64,000 nucleotides of DNA from Paraburkholderia caffeinilytica (GTDB lineage: Bacteria > Pseudomonadota > Gammaproteobacteria > Burkholderiales > Burkholderiaceae): positions 3,348,001-3,412,000 of the forward strand of contig NZ_CP031467.1 in assembly GCF_003368325.1 (NCBI RefSeq). The letters run 5' to 3'. Below are positions 54,476 through 63,971 of this stretch, one piece after another. Below the pieces are notes generated by a model. The model saw nothing but the letters and a program-made list of their open reading frames with translations, ran no database searches and had not been told where the DNA came from. Every line of letters begins with the position of its first letter. Position 1 is the first letter of the stretch. The position numbers and the translations under genes were made by a program.

Positions 54476-55984
54476 ATGTATCGTCATCGTTCGCTGGGTG
54501 TCGTGACAGGCGCGTCGCCGCTCGCCGGCGTCGACGTGTTGAGCCGGATGACCGCGGCCTGGCGTCGGCCCGGCGCGGTCAAGCCGTTCGATTTCGTTCT
54601 CGAGCAGCAAGCGTGGCAAGGGCCGGCAACGCCAGGCGCCGCGAGCGCGCTATTCAAGATCCACGTATTCGACACGATTCGCACCTTCGAGAAGCGCGGC
54701 GTCGATGCGATCGTCTTGCCGTGCTTCCTCAGTCACACCTTCATCGACGAACTCTCGGCGAACGTGGCGCCGCCGATCGCCAACATCATGGCCGCGCTCT
54801 CGGCGCACGTGCGGCAGGCTTTTCCGTCGGTCCGCCGTGTCGGTGTGCTGACTTCCGGCACGATTCGCGGCAACGGTCTTTTCGAACGCTATTTCGACAG
54901 TGCGCGGTTCGACGTGCTGCATCCGCGCGACGAAGCGGGCGTCGATCGCGTAACCAGCGCGGTGTATGGCGAAGAGGGCATCAAAAGCGGGCATCTGTAC
55001 GGCCGGCCGGTCGAGTTACTGCGTGCGGCCTGCGCGGATCTCATTGCGCAAGGTGCGGAGATCATCGTACCCGGGCTTGCCGAAATCCCCTTGGTGGCGC
55101 GCACACTCGGCACGCTGGAAGTGCCGTTCGTCGATTCCAATCTGGTCTATGCGCGCTACGTCGCGGCGGCGCACTATGCGCAGCCGGAGCGGCGTTTCAA
55201 GGTGGGCGTGCTGGGCGGTGTCGGTCCTGCGGCCACGGTCGATTTCATGGCGAAGCTGGTGCGCAACACACCGGCCGCGCGCGATCAGGACCACATCAAG
55301 GTCATGGTCGAACAGAACCCGCAGATTCCGGATCGCACCGAGGCGCTGCTCGGCAACGGCGACGATCCGACACTCGCGCTCTACGCCGCCTGCAAGACGC
55401 TCGAAGAGGGCGGCGCCGATCTCATCGCGATTCCGTGCAATACGGCACATGCGTTCGTTGAACGGATTCAGCCGTCGTTGACCATTCCGATCGTCAATAT
55501 GCTGACCTGTACCGCCGATTATCTGCGCGACGCATTCCCGAGCTTGCGTGAAGTCGGTGTGCTGGCCACCTCGGGCACGCTGGCGAGCCGGGTCTACGAG
55601 AAGGCGCTCGCTGCATGCGGTTTCGTGCAGATCGCGCCGGCCGCAGCCGCCCAGGCACGGCTCATGAACGCGATTTATGGGCCACGTGGCGCCAAGGCGG
55701 GTTGCACGTCGGGTGAGTGCTGTGACGACGTGGCCGCCGCGGTGGATGACCTGATCGCGCAAGGTGCGCAGATCATTGTGCTGGGCTGCACCGAGTTGCC
55801 GCTGCTGCTGCACGGTTCGACGCTGGTGCGACCTGGCGGGACGGTGCGGCTTGTCGATCCGGCGGAGGTGTTGGCAAAACGCTGTGTGGCTTATGCGCTG
55901 GGCGAAAGCGAAGCGACGCAGGGCGCTTTGGAACGGGCGGCGCCGGTGACGGGGCGGTTCAACGCGGAAAGCATTTTCGGCTAG
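54476..55984 (+). CDS. Tandem Asp/Glu racemase fusion (502 aa)
   Basis: Two racemase-like halves are joined. The C-terminal half (~241-450) has both catalytic cysteines of the aspartate/glutamate racemase family: Cys321 in IPCNTAHAF and Cys438 in VLGCTELPLLL. It begins FKVGVLGGVGPAATVDFMAKL, typical of aspartate racemase. The N-terminal half (1-235) has Cys83 in LPCFLSHTF, but the second site reads VPGLAEIPL (Leu201 where Cys is expected). One half should be inactive as a racemase, or have changed function. Strong GGGGGAAG site. Downstream is the uvrA promoter. Confidence 0.9.
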   Translation: MYRHRSLGVVTGASPLAGVDVLSRMTAAWRRPGAVKPFDFVLEQQAWQGPATPGAASALFKIHVFDTIRTFEKRGVDAIVLPCFLSHTFIDELSANVAPPIANIMAALSAHVRQAFPSVRRVGVLTSGTIRGNGLFERYFDSARFDVLHPRDEAGVDRVTSAVYGEEGIKSGHLYGRPVELLRAACADLIAQGAEIIVPGLAEIPLVARTLGTLEVPFVDSNLVYARYVAAAHYAQPERRFKVGVLGGVGPAATVDFMAKLVRNTPAARDQDHIKVMVEQNPQIPDRTEALLGNGDDPTLALYAACKTLEEGGADLIAIPCNTAHAFVERIQPSLTIPIVNMLTCTADYLRDAFPSLREVGVLATSGTLASRVYEKALAACGFVQIAPAAAAQARLMNAIYGPRGAKAGCTSGECCDDVAAAVDDLIAQGAQIIVLGCTELPLLLHGSTLVRPGGTVRLVDPAEVLAKRCVAYALGESEATQGALERAAPVTGRFNAESIFG

Positions 55985-56229
55985 CGGCGGCCAGATCCGG
56001 CGGGCTTCGGTTTGCTTCGGCTTGCTTAAATTTGCGCGCGCCGCCGCCGCGCCGCGCGGAAAAACCTCATCATTCTCTCTCTGCACCGCCACTTTCCGAA
56101 GGCTGCGCAGTTCCTCTGAAGCGGCGCAGCGCTTGCGGATCGGCTGATCGGGGCGTGCTCTGTGCGTACTCTGCGCCGCCCTTTCTGGCCCGGCGGGCTG
56201 CGAAAGCGCAACCGCGCCGTGTCATGGAA

Positions 56230-56249
56230 AACTGTATAAATATACAGTA
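56230..56249 (+). promoter_or_regulatory. LexA (SOS) operator upstream of uvrA
   Basis: CTGTATAAATATACAG has the CTG-N10-CAG pattern, with the flanking TA at the right (consensus TACTGTATATATATACAGTA). It overlaps likely promoter elements: TATAGT follows directly (56248-56253). It lies ~90-140 bases before the possible uvrA starts. Direct LexA repression, with release on DNA damage, is expected. Confidence 0.85.
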
Positions 56250-56336
56250 TAGTATCCCCCTGCAACCTGGCCTTTGGCGTGTCCTTCCGCCAGCCGGGTG
56301 TCCCGAACTTGCGCGGTCGCGAGGCGTCCGTGAGAG

Positions 56337-59300
56337 GTGGCCCACTCATTCAGACGGTCGGAAAAATTGGCATCTAACGGAATTATCCGCATTCGCGGCG
56401 CGCGCCAGCACAACCTGAAGAACGTCGATCTCGATGTGCGAACCGGCGAAATGACGGTTGTCACTGGGCCGTCCGGTTCCGGCAAGTCGAGCCTCGTGTT
56501 CGACACGTTGTACGCCGAAGGGCAGCGGCGCTACGTCGAAACCTTCAGCGCCTACGCCCGGCAGTTTCTCGACCGCATGGACCGGCCGCAAGTCGACCGG
56601 GTCGACGGCGTACCGCCTGCCATCGCGATCGACCAGACCAATCCGGTGCGCAGTTCGCGCTCCACCGTCGGCACCATGACGGAACTCAACGATCACCTGA
56701 AGCTGCTCTACGCGCGCGCGGCCGAGCTGTTCGATCGCAAGACCGTCCTGCAGGTGCGCCACGACACGCCCGAAACGATCTATGCCGAGCTGCTCGGGCG
56801 CACCGCGGAGCATGATCCGCGGCTGGTCGTCACGTTTCCGGTCGAGTTGCCGGACACCGCGTCCGAGCAGGAAGTGGAGCAATGGCTCTCCGCGAGCGGT
56901 TACACGCGTGTGCAGGCGCAGCGCGAAGTCGATTCGCCCACCGGCAAGCGCAAGCTGCTCGACGTGGTGGCCGACCGCTTCCGTTTGAGCTCGGTCGACA
57001 AGCCGCGGGTGGTCGAAGCTATTGAAGCATCGCTCAAGCGTGGTGGCGGCCGCGTCAATATTTACGTGCTGCCTGCCGCGCCAGAAGCGTCAGACGCGCC
57101 GGAAGCCAAAGAAGCCGAGCCGCAAATCTGGCGTTTCTCGACCGGTCTGCACAGCCCCGAGAGCGACCTGCGCTACGCGGATCCGCAGCCGGCGCTGTTC
57201 TCGTTCAACTCGGCCTACGGCGCATGCGAAGTTTGCCGCGGTTTCGGCCGCGTGATCGGCGTCGACCTCGGGCTGGTGATTCCCGACGCGCGCAAGACGC
57301 TGCGCGACGGCGCGATCAAGCCGATGCAAACGCCGGCGTGGAAAGAGTGCCAGGACGACCTGATGCGTTACGCGGCGAAAGCCGATATTCGCCGCGGTAC
57401 GCCTTGGGGCGAGCTGACGGATGCCGAACGCGACTGGGTCATCAACGGCTCGCCGGACTGGAACGGCAAGTGGCAAAGCCATTGGTACGGCGTCAAACGC
57501 TTCTTCGAATATCTCGAATCGAAGGCGTACAAGATGCACATCCGCGTGTTGCTGTCGAAGTACCGCAGCTATACGCCGTGCGAAACCTGTGGCGGCGCGC
57601 GTCTGAAAACGGAATCGCTGTTGTGGCGCCTCGGCAGCAAGCAGAATGCGGACGAGGTGCTGGCGGCCGGGAAGCGCTTCATGCCGCGCGGTGTCGAGTG
57701 GACGCGTGCGCAACTCGAGTCCTTGCCGGGCCTGACCGTGCACGATCTGATGCTGATGCCGATCGAACGCATCCGGCGTTTCTTCGACGAGATCAGCCTG
57801 CCCAGCGCCTTGCTCGACGACGCACTCAAGCTGTTGCTCGCCGAAGTGCGCACGCGCCTCAAATATCTGTGCGACGTTGGCCTCGGGTATCTGACGCTCG
57901 ACCGGCAAAGCCGCACGCTGTCGGGCGGCGAAGTGCAGCGGATCAACCTGACCACGGCGCTCGGCACGTCGCTGACCAAAACGCTGTTCGTGCTCGACGA
58001 GCCGAGCATCGGCCTGCATCCGCGCGATCTGAACCGGATCGTCGAGGCAATGCACCGGCTGCGCGACGCGGGCAATACGCTGGTGGTGGTCGAGCACGAT
58101 CCTTCGGTGATGCTCGCGGCGGATCGTCTGATCGACATGGGCCCGGGGCCAGGCGAGCGCGGCGGCTCGATCATTTACGACGGCGCGCCGGAGGCAATCC
58201 GCTCGTCGGGCACGCTGACCGGAGAGTACCTCGGTGGGCACCGGCATGTGGCGGACGCGGCGCACTGGTCGCAGCGTCCGGTGGATGACAACACGCCGCG
58301 CATCCTGCTCGAGGGCGCGACCGAACACAATCTGCGCGACGTCACCGTCGAGATTCCGCTGCAGCGGCTCGTCTGCGTGACGGGCGTGTCGGGCTCCGGC
58401 AAGTCCACCTTGCTGCAGGATGTTTTGTATCCGGCCATGGCGCGCCACTTCGGTCTCGCCACCGAATCGCCCGGTGCGTTCAGGAACCTGACGGGCGCCG
58501 ATCAGGTCACCGACGTCGTATTCGTCGACCAGTCGCCGATCGGCAAGACCGCGCGCTCGAATCCAGCCAGCTATGTGGGCGCTTTCGACGAAATCCGCAA
58601 GCTCTTTGCCAAGGCGCCGCTCGCGCAGCAACGCGGTTACGGCCCCGGCATGTTCAGCTTCAACTCCGGTGAAGGGCGCTGCCCGACTTGCGGCGGCTCG
58701 GGCTTCGAACACATCGAAATGCAGTTCCTGAGCGACGTCTACCTGCGCTGCCCGGATTGCGATGGGCGCCGCTATCGCGCGGAACTGCTCGAAGTCAAAA
58801 TCGAGCGTGGCGAGTCGCCGCGTGCTTTGAGCATTGCCGACGTGCTGGAACTGACGGTAAGCGAAGCCACGGCCTACTTCGCCAGGGATGCCGAAGTGTT
58901 GCGCGTGCTGCAGCCCATCGTCGACGTGGGGCTCGAATACGTGAAGCTCGGCCAGCCGGTGCCCACGTTGTCCGGCGGCGAAGCGCAGCGGCTCAAGCTG
59001 GCCGGTTTCCTCGCGGAATCGGCACAGGCGCGCACCGCGCGCAGCGCGAAGCAGCCGGTCGCAAAACGCCTGTTCATGTTCGACGAGCCGACCACCGGCC
59101 TGCATTTCGACGACATCGCCAAGCTGATGCAGGCGTTCGGCAAACTGCTGGCAAGCGGACATTCGCTGATCGTGATCGAACACAATCTCGACGTGATCCG
59201 TGCGGCCGACTGGCTGATCGACCTCGGTCCCGAAGGGGGTGACGGTGGTGGCAGGGTGCTCTGCGCGGGGACGCCGGAAGACGTCAAGCGCTGTCCGGAA

Positions 59301-62261
59301 TCGCATACCGGCGAGGCGCTGCTGCAGTACGACCGCGCCATGAGCGCGGCGAGCGAACCGGCGTCGCAAGGTATCCCGCTGCAAAAGGCACTAAGCGCGG
59401 CGCGTGCGCGGCGGGTGATCGAAGGCGAGGACGTGGTGCGCATCGTCAATGCGCGCGAGCACAATCTGAAATCGCTGGACGTGGATATTCCGCACGGAAA
59501 ATTCAACGTGATTACCGGTGTATCCGGGTCGGGCAAGTCCACACTGGCTTTCGACATTCTGTTCCATGAAGGGCAGCGCCGTTACCTCGAATCGCTGAAC
59601 GCATACGCACGGTCTATCGTGCAGCCGGCCGGGCGGCCCGAGGTCGACGCGGTGTATGGCATTCCGCCCACCGTTGCGATCGAGCAGCGTTTGTCGCGCG
59701 GCGGTCGCAAGAGTACGGTGGCGACCACGTCGGAGGTATGGCACTTCCTGCGTCTCTTGTATGTGAAGCTCGGTCTGCAGCATTGCATCCACGACGGTAC
59801 ACCGGTCACGTCGCAAAGCGTCGAATCGATTGCGGCGCAATTGCTGCGCGATCACAAAGGGCAGCATGTCGGGTTCCTCGCGCCGCTGGTCGTGAACCGC
59901 AAGGGTGTCTACACCGATCTCGCCAAGTGGGCGAAAGCGCGCGGCAATACGCATCTGCGCGTGGACGGCGAGTTCGTGCCGGTGGATCCATGGCCGAAGC
60001 TCGATCGTTTCCGCGAGCACACCATCGAATTGCCCGTGACCGACCTCGTCGTCTCGCCGGATAAGGAGGCGGAGCTGCGCCTCGCGCTCGATCAGACGCT
60101 GGAAATCGGCAAGGGCATCATGCATCTGCTGGCGCCGCTCGACGGATTGCACGACGCGATCAGCGGCGGCCAGCCCACGGCGAAACTCGGCGCGGTGAAG
60201 GTGCTGTCCACCAAGCGCGCCTGCCCGGTGTGCGGCACGAGCTATCCCGAACTCGACCCGCGCATGTTCTCGTACAACAGCAAGCATGGCTGGTGTACGA
60301 CATGCGTCGGCACTGGCCTCGCCTTGACGCGCGAACAACGCGCGGCATACGACGACACGGTGATCGTGGACGACAATCGCGGCCGCGAGCAGAGCTTGCC
60401 TTCCGAGGAACAGGAACCGGAAGGTCTCGTCGACGAACCGTGTGCGGATTGCGCCGGTACGCGTCTGAATCAAACTGCACGCGCGGTCACGTTCGGCGAG
60501 CAGGCCATCGTCGACGTCGCGCAATGGACCGTGTCCGACACGCGCGCGTGGATCGACACGCTGGAGATGAGCGGCCGGGACGCGGAAATCGCGCGCGACG
60601 TGATCAGCGAAATCGGCAGCCGCCTGCAATTTCTGGAAGAAGTCGGGCTCGGTTATCTGAGTCTCGATCGCGCGGCGCCGAGCCTGTCGGGCGGCGAAGC
60701 CCAGCGCATCCGGCTCGCCGCGCAACTGGGCAGCAACCTGCAAGGCGTGTGCTACGTGCTCGACGAGCCGACCATCGGCCTGCATCCGCGCGACAACCAG
60801 ATTCTGCTCAACGCCTTGCGCAAGCTGGGCGAGAAGGGCAATACGCTGGTGGTGGTCGAGCATGACGAAGACACGATTCGGCGTGCCGATCACATCATCG
60901 ATATCGGGCCGGGCGCGGGCAAGCGCGGCGGCACGCTGATCGCGCAGGGTAGCGTGGCTGATTTGTCGGCGCAGCCCGATTCGCTGACCGGGCAGTTTCT
61001 CGCTCGTCCGATCGTGCATCCGTTGCAGCCGCGCCGGGAAGTGGTCACGCCGACCAAACGCACAGCTGCGGTGCCGAAGAATTGGTTGACGGTGCACGGC
61101 GGCAAGCTGCACAACTTGCAGAACGTTACCGTCGGCATTCCGCTTTCACGGCTGGTGGCGGTGACGGGGGTGAGCGGTTCGGGCAAGTCGACGCTCGCCC
61201 GTGACGTGCTGATGGCCAATTTGCTGGATGCGGTGGGGCGCTCGGTGCTGTCGTCGCCGGCCACGCGGCGTGCGCGTGCGGCCGCCGAGACCCGGCCGGA
61301 GGCGAACCGGCGTTCGAGCGTGTTGGCGCGTACGGCGCCGCGTGCGCCGCTGAACGTCACGCATGCCTGGCAAGGGTGCGATTCGATCACCGGCTGGGAA
61401 GCCATCGACCGCGTGCTCGAAGTCGACCAGACGCCGATCGGCAAAACGCCGCGGTCGTGTCCGGCAACGTACATTGGCGTGTGGGATGCGATCCGCAAGC
61501 TGTTCGCCGGCACGCTCGAAGCGCGCGCGCGTGGCTATACGGCATCGCGTTTCTCGTTCAACACTGGCGAAGGCCGTTGCCCCGCCTGTGAAGGACAGGG
61601 CGTGCGCACCATCGGCATGAGTTTCCTGCCCGACGTGAAGGTGCCGTGCGACGTGTGCCACGGGCAACGCTTCAACCCGGAGACGCTGGCGGTCACGTGG
61701 CGCGGCAAGAATATCGGCGACGTGCTGACCATGGAAATCGACGAAGCCGTCGAGTTTTTCGCACCGATTTCGAACATCGCGCATCCATTGCAATTGATGA
61801 AAGATGTCGGACTCGGTTACCTCACGCTCGGCCAGCCGTCACCTACCCTGTCGGGTGGCGAAGCGCAGCGTATCAAGCTCGTCACCGAGCTAAGCAAGGT
61901 GCGCGACGACATCACGCGGCGCGGTCAGAAGCCGCCACACACGCTGTATGTGCTGGACGAACCGACGGTCGGCCTGCACATGGCCGACGTCGCAAAGCTG
62001 ATTCGCGTGCTGCATCGTCTCGCGGACGGTGGTCATAGTGTCGTCGTCATTGAGCACGATCTCGATGTGATTGCCGAAGCGGACTGGATCATCGATCTCG
62101 GCCCGGAGGGCGGTGTGGGTGGCGGCACCATTGTCGCTGCTACGGATCCCGAAGGATTGTCTCGCGTCGCCGCAAGTCACACCGGCGCGGCGCTGCGCCC
62201 CGTGCTCGCGCGTACGCGGAACGACGCGACAGTCGTTGCGAGCGAGGGAACGAACGGGTGA
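56337..62261 (+). CDS. uvrA: Double-length UvrA excinuclease subunit (four ABC ATPase modules)
   Basis: Up to 1974 residues, about twice the usual ~940. The start is uncertain: GTG at 56337 or TTG at 56367 (better spaced from purines). Four Walker A motifs (GPSGSGKSS at 44-52, GVSGSGKSTLL ~681, GVSGSGKSTLAF ~1059, GVSGSGKSTLAR ~1609) and four LSGGE(A/V)QR signatures (~527, ~877, ~1450, ~1837) are intact. Each half carries the CxxC pairs of the UvrA zinc modules (CEVC/CETC, CPTC/CPDC, CTTC/CADC, CPAC/CDVC). A UvrB-binding-like insertion follows the first ATPase of each half. The protein is in effect a fused UvrA dimer for damage recognition in nucleotide-excision repair. It is led by a LexA box. 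Confidence 0.93.
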   Translation: MAHSFRRSEKLASNGIIRIRGARQHNLKNVDLDVRTGEMTVVTGPSGSGKSSLVFDTLYAEGQRRYVETFSAYARQFLDRMDRPQVDRVDGVPPAIAIDQTNPVRSSRSTVGTMTELNDHLKLLYARAAELFDRKTVLQVRHDTPETIYAELLGRTAEHDPRLVVTFPVELPDTASEQEVEQWLSASGYTRVQAQREVDSPTGKRKLLDVVADRFRLSSVDKPRVVEAIEASLKRGGGRVNIYVLPAAPEASDAPEAKEAEPQIWRFSTGLHSPESDLRYADPQPALFSFNSAYGACEVCRGFGRVIGVDLGLVIPDARKTLRDGAIKPMQTPAWKECQDDLMRYAAKADIRRGTPWGELTDAERDWVINGSPDWNGKWQSHWYGVKRFFEYLESKAYKMHIRVLLSKYRSYTPCETCGGARLKTESLLWRLGSKQNADEVLAAGKRFMPRGVEWTRAQLESLPGLTVHDLMLMPIERIRRFFDEISLPSALLDDALKLLLAEVRTRLKYLCDVGLGYLTLDRQSRTLSGGEVQRINLTTALGTSLTKTLFVLDEPSIGLHPRDLNRIVEAMHRLRDAGNTLVVVEHDPSVMLAADRLIDMGPGPGERGGSIIYDGAPEAIRSSGTLTGEYLGGHRHVADAAHWSQRPVDDNTPRILLEGATEHNLRDVTVEIPLQRLVCVTGVSGSGKSTLLQDVLYPAMARHFGLATESPGAFRNLTGADQVTDVVFVDQSPIGKTARSNPASYVGAFDEIRKLFAKAPLAQQRGYGPGMFSFNSGEGRCPTCGGSGFEHIEMQFLSDVYLRCPDCDGRRYRAELLEVKIERGESPRALSIADVLELTVSEATAYFARDAEVLRVLQPIVDVGLEYVKLGQPVPTLSGGEAQRLKLAGFLAESAQARTARSAKQPVAKRLFMFDEPTTGLHFDDIAKLMQAFGKLLASGHSLIVIEHNLDVIRAADWLIDLGPEGGDGGGRVLCAGTPEDVKRCPESHTGEALLQYDRAMSAASEPASQGIPLQKALSAARARRVIEGEDVVRIVNAREHNLKSLDVDIPHGKFNVITGVSGSGKSTLAFDILFHEGQRRYLESLNAYARSIVQPAGRPEVDAVYGIPPTVAIEQRLSRGGRKSTVATTSEVWHFLRLLYVKLGLQHCIHDGTPVTSQSVESIAAQLLRDHKGQHVGFLAPLVVNRKGVYTDLAKWAKARGNTHLRVDGEFVPVDPWPKLDRFREHTIELPVTDLVVSPDKEAELRLALDQTLEIGKGIMHLLAPLDGLHDAISGGQPTAKLGAVKVLSTKRACPVCGTSYPELDPRMFSYNSKHGWCTTCVGTGLALTREQRAAYDDTVIVDDNRGREQSLPSEEQEPEGLVDEPCADCAGTRLNQTARAVTFGEQAIVDVAQWTVSDTRAWIDTLEMSGRDAEIARDVISEIGSRLQFLEEVGLGYLSLDRAAPSLSGGEAQRIRLAAQLGSNLQGVCYVLDEPTIGLHPRDNQILLNALRKLGEKGNTLVVVEHDEDTIRRADHIIDIGPGAGKRGGTLIAQGSVADLSAQPDSLTGQFLARPIVHPLQPRREVVTPTKRTAAVPKNWLTVHGGKLHNLQNVTVGIPLSRLVAVTGVSGSGKSTLARDVLMANLLDAVGRSVLSSPATRRARAAAETRPEANRRSSVLARTAPRAPLNVTHAWQGCDSITGWEAIDRVLEVDQTPIGKTPRSCPATYIGVWDAIRKLFAGTLEARARGYTASRFSFNTGEGRCPACEGQGVRTIGMSFLPDVKVPCDVCHGQRFNPETLAVTWRGKNIGDVLTMEIDEAVEFFAPISNIAHPLQLMKDVGLGYLTLGQPSPTLSGGEAQRIKLVTELSKVRDDITRRGQKPPHTLYVLDEPTVGLHMADVAKLIRVLHRLADGGHSVVVIEHDLDVIAEADWIIDLGPEGGVGGGTIVAATDPEGLSRVAASHTGAALRPVLARTRNDATVVASEGTNG

Positions 62262-62267
62262 GACAAA

Positions 62268-62297
62268 GGAGCGGCGCAATCAGATTTGCGCCGCTCC
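62268..62297 (+). terminator. uvrA transcription terminator
   Basis: GGAGCGGCGCAA and TTGCGCCGCTCC form a 12-bp stem with a 6-base loop, starting six bases after the uvrA stop. A short T-rich stretch (GGTTTACC) follows. Confidence 0.75.
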
Positions 62298-63185
62298 CGG
62301 TTTACCCGCTTGGGCAGGAGAGTCGCATGCGCGGAGCGGCGCGCAAGCCATCCGCGTATGCGTTTTGCCAACCTCTTCAATATCGTCGGGATTATGTAAT
62401 TTTTGGAATGATTTTGTAATTGTAAAATCGGCGTAATTGAAATTTGCATTTAGAGTGTCGTAAATACCGCTAAAAAGATTTTCAAACGCTGTTTTCCTTC
62501 TGCTATCTTTTCGCCGTCGACGTCGCCCCTTGGCCGACGCTCAACCATCACGTTAGACGGCCTGTCCGCGATCCGCCCCGGTTGCGAGCAATCCCAACGA
62601 AAGGCCCACCCAGCGGGCTTTTGCGCCACTTACCATTCGCGATCCGTCGGCAGCTCATGGCGTGCTATGGAAGGCCGCGCGAGCGGCTGCATCCCAATTG
62701 GCGAGCCGCGAAAGGCTCGCTCGTCTCTGTTCGACGCACGCTTATTCTTTTAAAGCGACGCGAATACGGCATTAGTTAGAGTGTTCTCTCTAAACTTAGT
62801 ATGCTGCCATCAAAAAAAGTTTGACCCCGCATTTTTTGTCCTGCTATTGTTGCCTCCCATGAAATGCAGGTGACAAACGCGCAAAAAGTTCATGAGCCGC
62901 AGCGCGCTTCGACCAAATTGTCTTCAGCATGTTCATGCCAGACGGAAATGAGCTTGTCGAATTTAATCTATTAGTAGTTCTACCTAGATTGTAGATCGAC
63001 TGATCTGAAGTGCCGTCGCGACGTCTCACAGCTATACCCGTGACACTGCATCAGGGTTGGGCCCTACGCCATAAATTTTGGACTACAAATCGAAGACTGG
63101 GGCGATTGTCCAAAGTGAACGTTGTTTGCCGTATGTAAGCGCACTGCAGTTACAGAAATGGACGGCTCACGCCGGAGGAGTAAAG
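62298..63185. other. Gene-poor, AT-rich region before tonB
   Basis: Almost 900 bases with no supported protein gene. The 62380-62520 part is AT-rich and carries three GTAATT motifs within 60 bases (near 62395, 62416 and 62434). It contains an orphan terminator-like hairpin (see 62600-62622). No textbook Fur box was recognised upstream of tonB. Confidence 0.5.
62600..62622 (+). terminator. Orphan rho-independent terminator-like hairpin
   Basis: AAAGGCCC pairs with GGGCTTTT (one bulged G), followed by T residues, although no gene ends just upstream. It could close a small RNA transcribed from the AT-rich segment around 62480-62520. Confidence 0.4.
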
Positions 63186-63893
63186 GTGGGTACGAAAGTC
63201 GAAGGGCAATTTCCGGCAGCAACGGCCCGTATGGAGAGGCCAGGGCGTCCACGTGAGTTTGGGCGTAAGCAGCAAAACCCAGTGCGCCGCTTCGGCGGCA
63301 TCGCAGTTGTTCTGCTCCTGCATATCGTGCTGATCTATGCACTTATCAATGGCCTTGCCACCAAGGTCGTGCAGGTCATCCAGCATCCAATCGAGACCAA
63401 AATCATCGAGCCGGTGAAGCCGCCTCCGCCGCCGCCGTTGCCCACCGTGCAATTGCCGCCGCCGAAGTTCGCACCGCCGCCGCCGCCGTTCGTGCCGCCG
63501 CCGGAAGTGCAGGTGCAAACGCCGCCGCAGCCGAGCATCACGCACCAGGCCGCACCGGTCGTGTCGGCACCCGCCGTGGCGCCAGCACCGCCGGCGCCTC
63601 CCGCGCCGAGCAAGCCCGTGAGCGCCGAAGTAGGGGTCGTGTGCCCGAACTCGGATCAGATCCGTTCGTCGATTCGCTACCCGAAGGAAGCGCAGGAGAA
63701 CAACGTGACGGGCGACGTGCTGATTGAATTTGTAGTCGACCCGCAAGGCCATATTACGAATGAACGTGTTGCCAAGTCGGCAGACGATTCCTCACTCGAC
63801 CGCGCGGCCTTCAACGCGGTCAAGCAGTTCACGTGCGTTTCCCAAGGCCAGGCTGTCCGTGTGCAAGTTCCGTTCTCGTTTAACCTGAACTGA
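63186..63893 (+). CDS. tonB: TonB energy transducer (235 aa)
   Basis: The GTG at 63186 is chosen for its excellent site (GGAGGAG, five bases upstream); an in-frame extension upstream has no such signal. Basic N-terminus, one membrane anchor (IAVVLLLHIVLIYALINGLAT), a Pro-rich spacer (KPPPPPPLPTVQLPPPKFAPPPPPFVPPPEVQVQTPPQP) that spans the periplasm, and a C-terminal domain beginning VCPNSDQIRSSIRYPKEAQENNVTGDVLIEFVVDPQGHITNERV, with two Cys (VCPN, FTCVSQ). It couples the inner-membrane proton gradient to outer-membrane receptors. Confidence 0.94.
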   Translation: MGTKVEGQFPAATARMERPGRPREFGRKQQNPVRRFGGIAVVLLLHIVLIYALINGLATKVVQVIQHPIETKIIEPVKPPPPPPLPTVQLPPPKFAPPPPPFVPPPEVQVQTPPQPSITHQAAPVVSAPAVAPAPPAPPAPSKPVSAEVGVVCPNSDQIRSSIRYPKEAQENNVTGDVLIEFVVDPQGHITNERVAKSADDSSLDRAAFNAVKQFTCVSQGQAVRVQVPFSFNLN

Positions 63894-63971
63894 AACCCCA
63901 CGGGCCGTTCGGTACCGGTAGCGATTTATCAGTCTTGGTTTAGAAGTTGTACTAATGAACTTGGAGCAGGC

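Noticed and set aside
57090-59384. 764-codon minus-strand frame inside uvrA
   Set aside because: Antisense to intact ABC ATPase modules; composition (Arg, His, Ala) is typical of a shadow. The same applies to the frame at 59391-61112.
56337-62261. Double-length UvrA as an assembly artefact
   Set aside because: The two halves differ throughout in sequence and are joined in one uninterrupted frame, so it is not a duplicated read; considered a genuine fusion.
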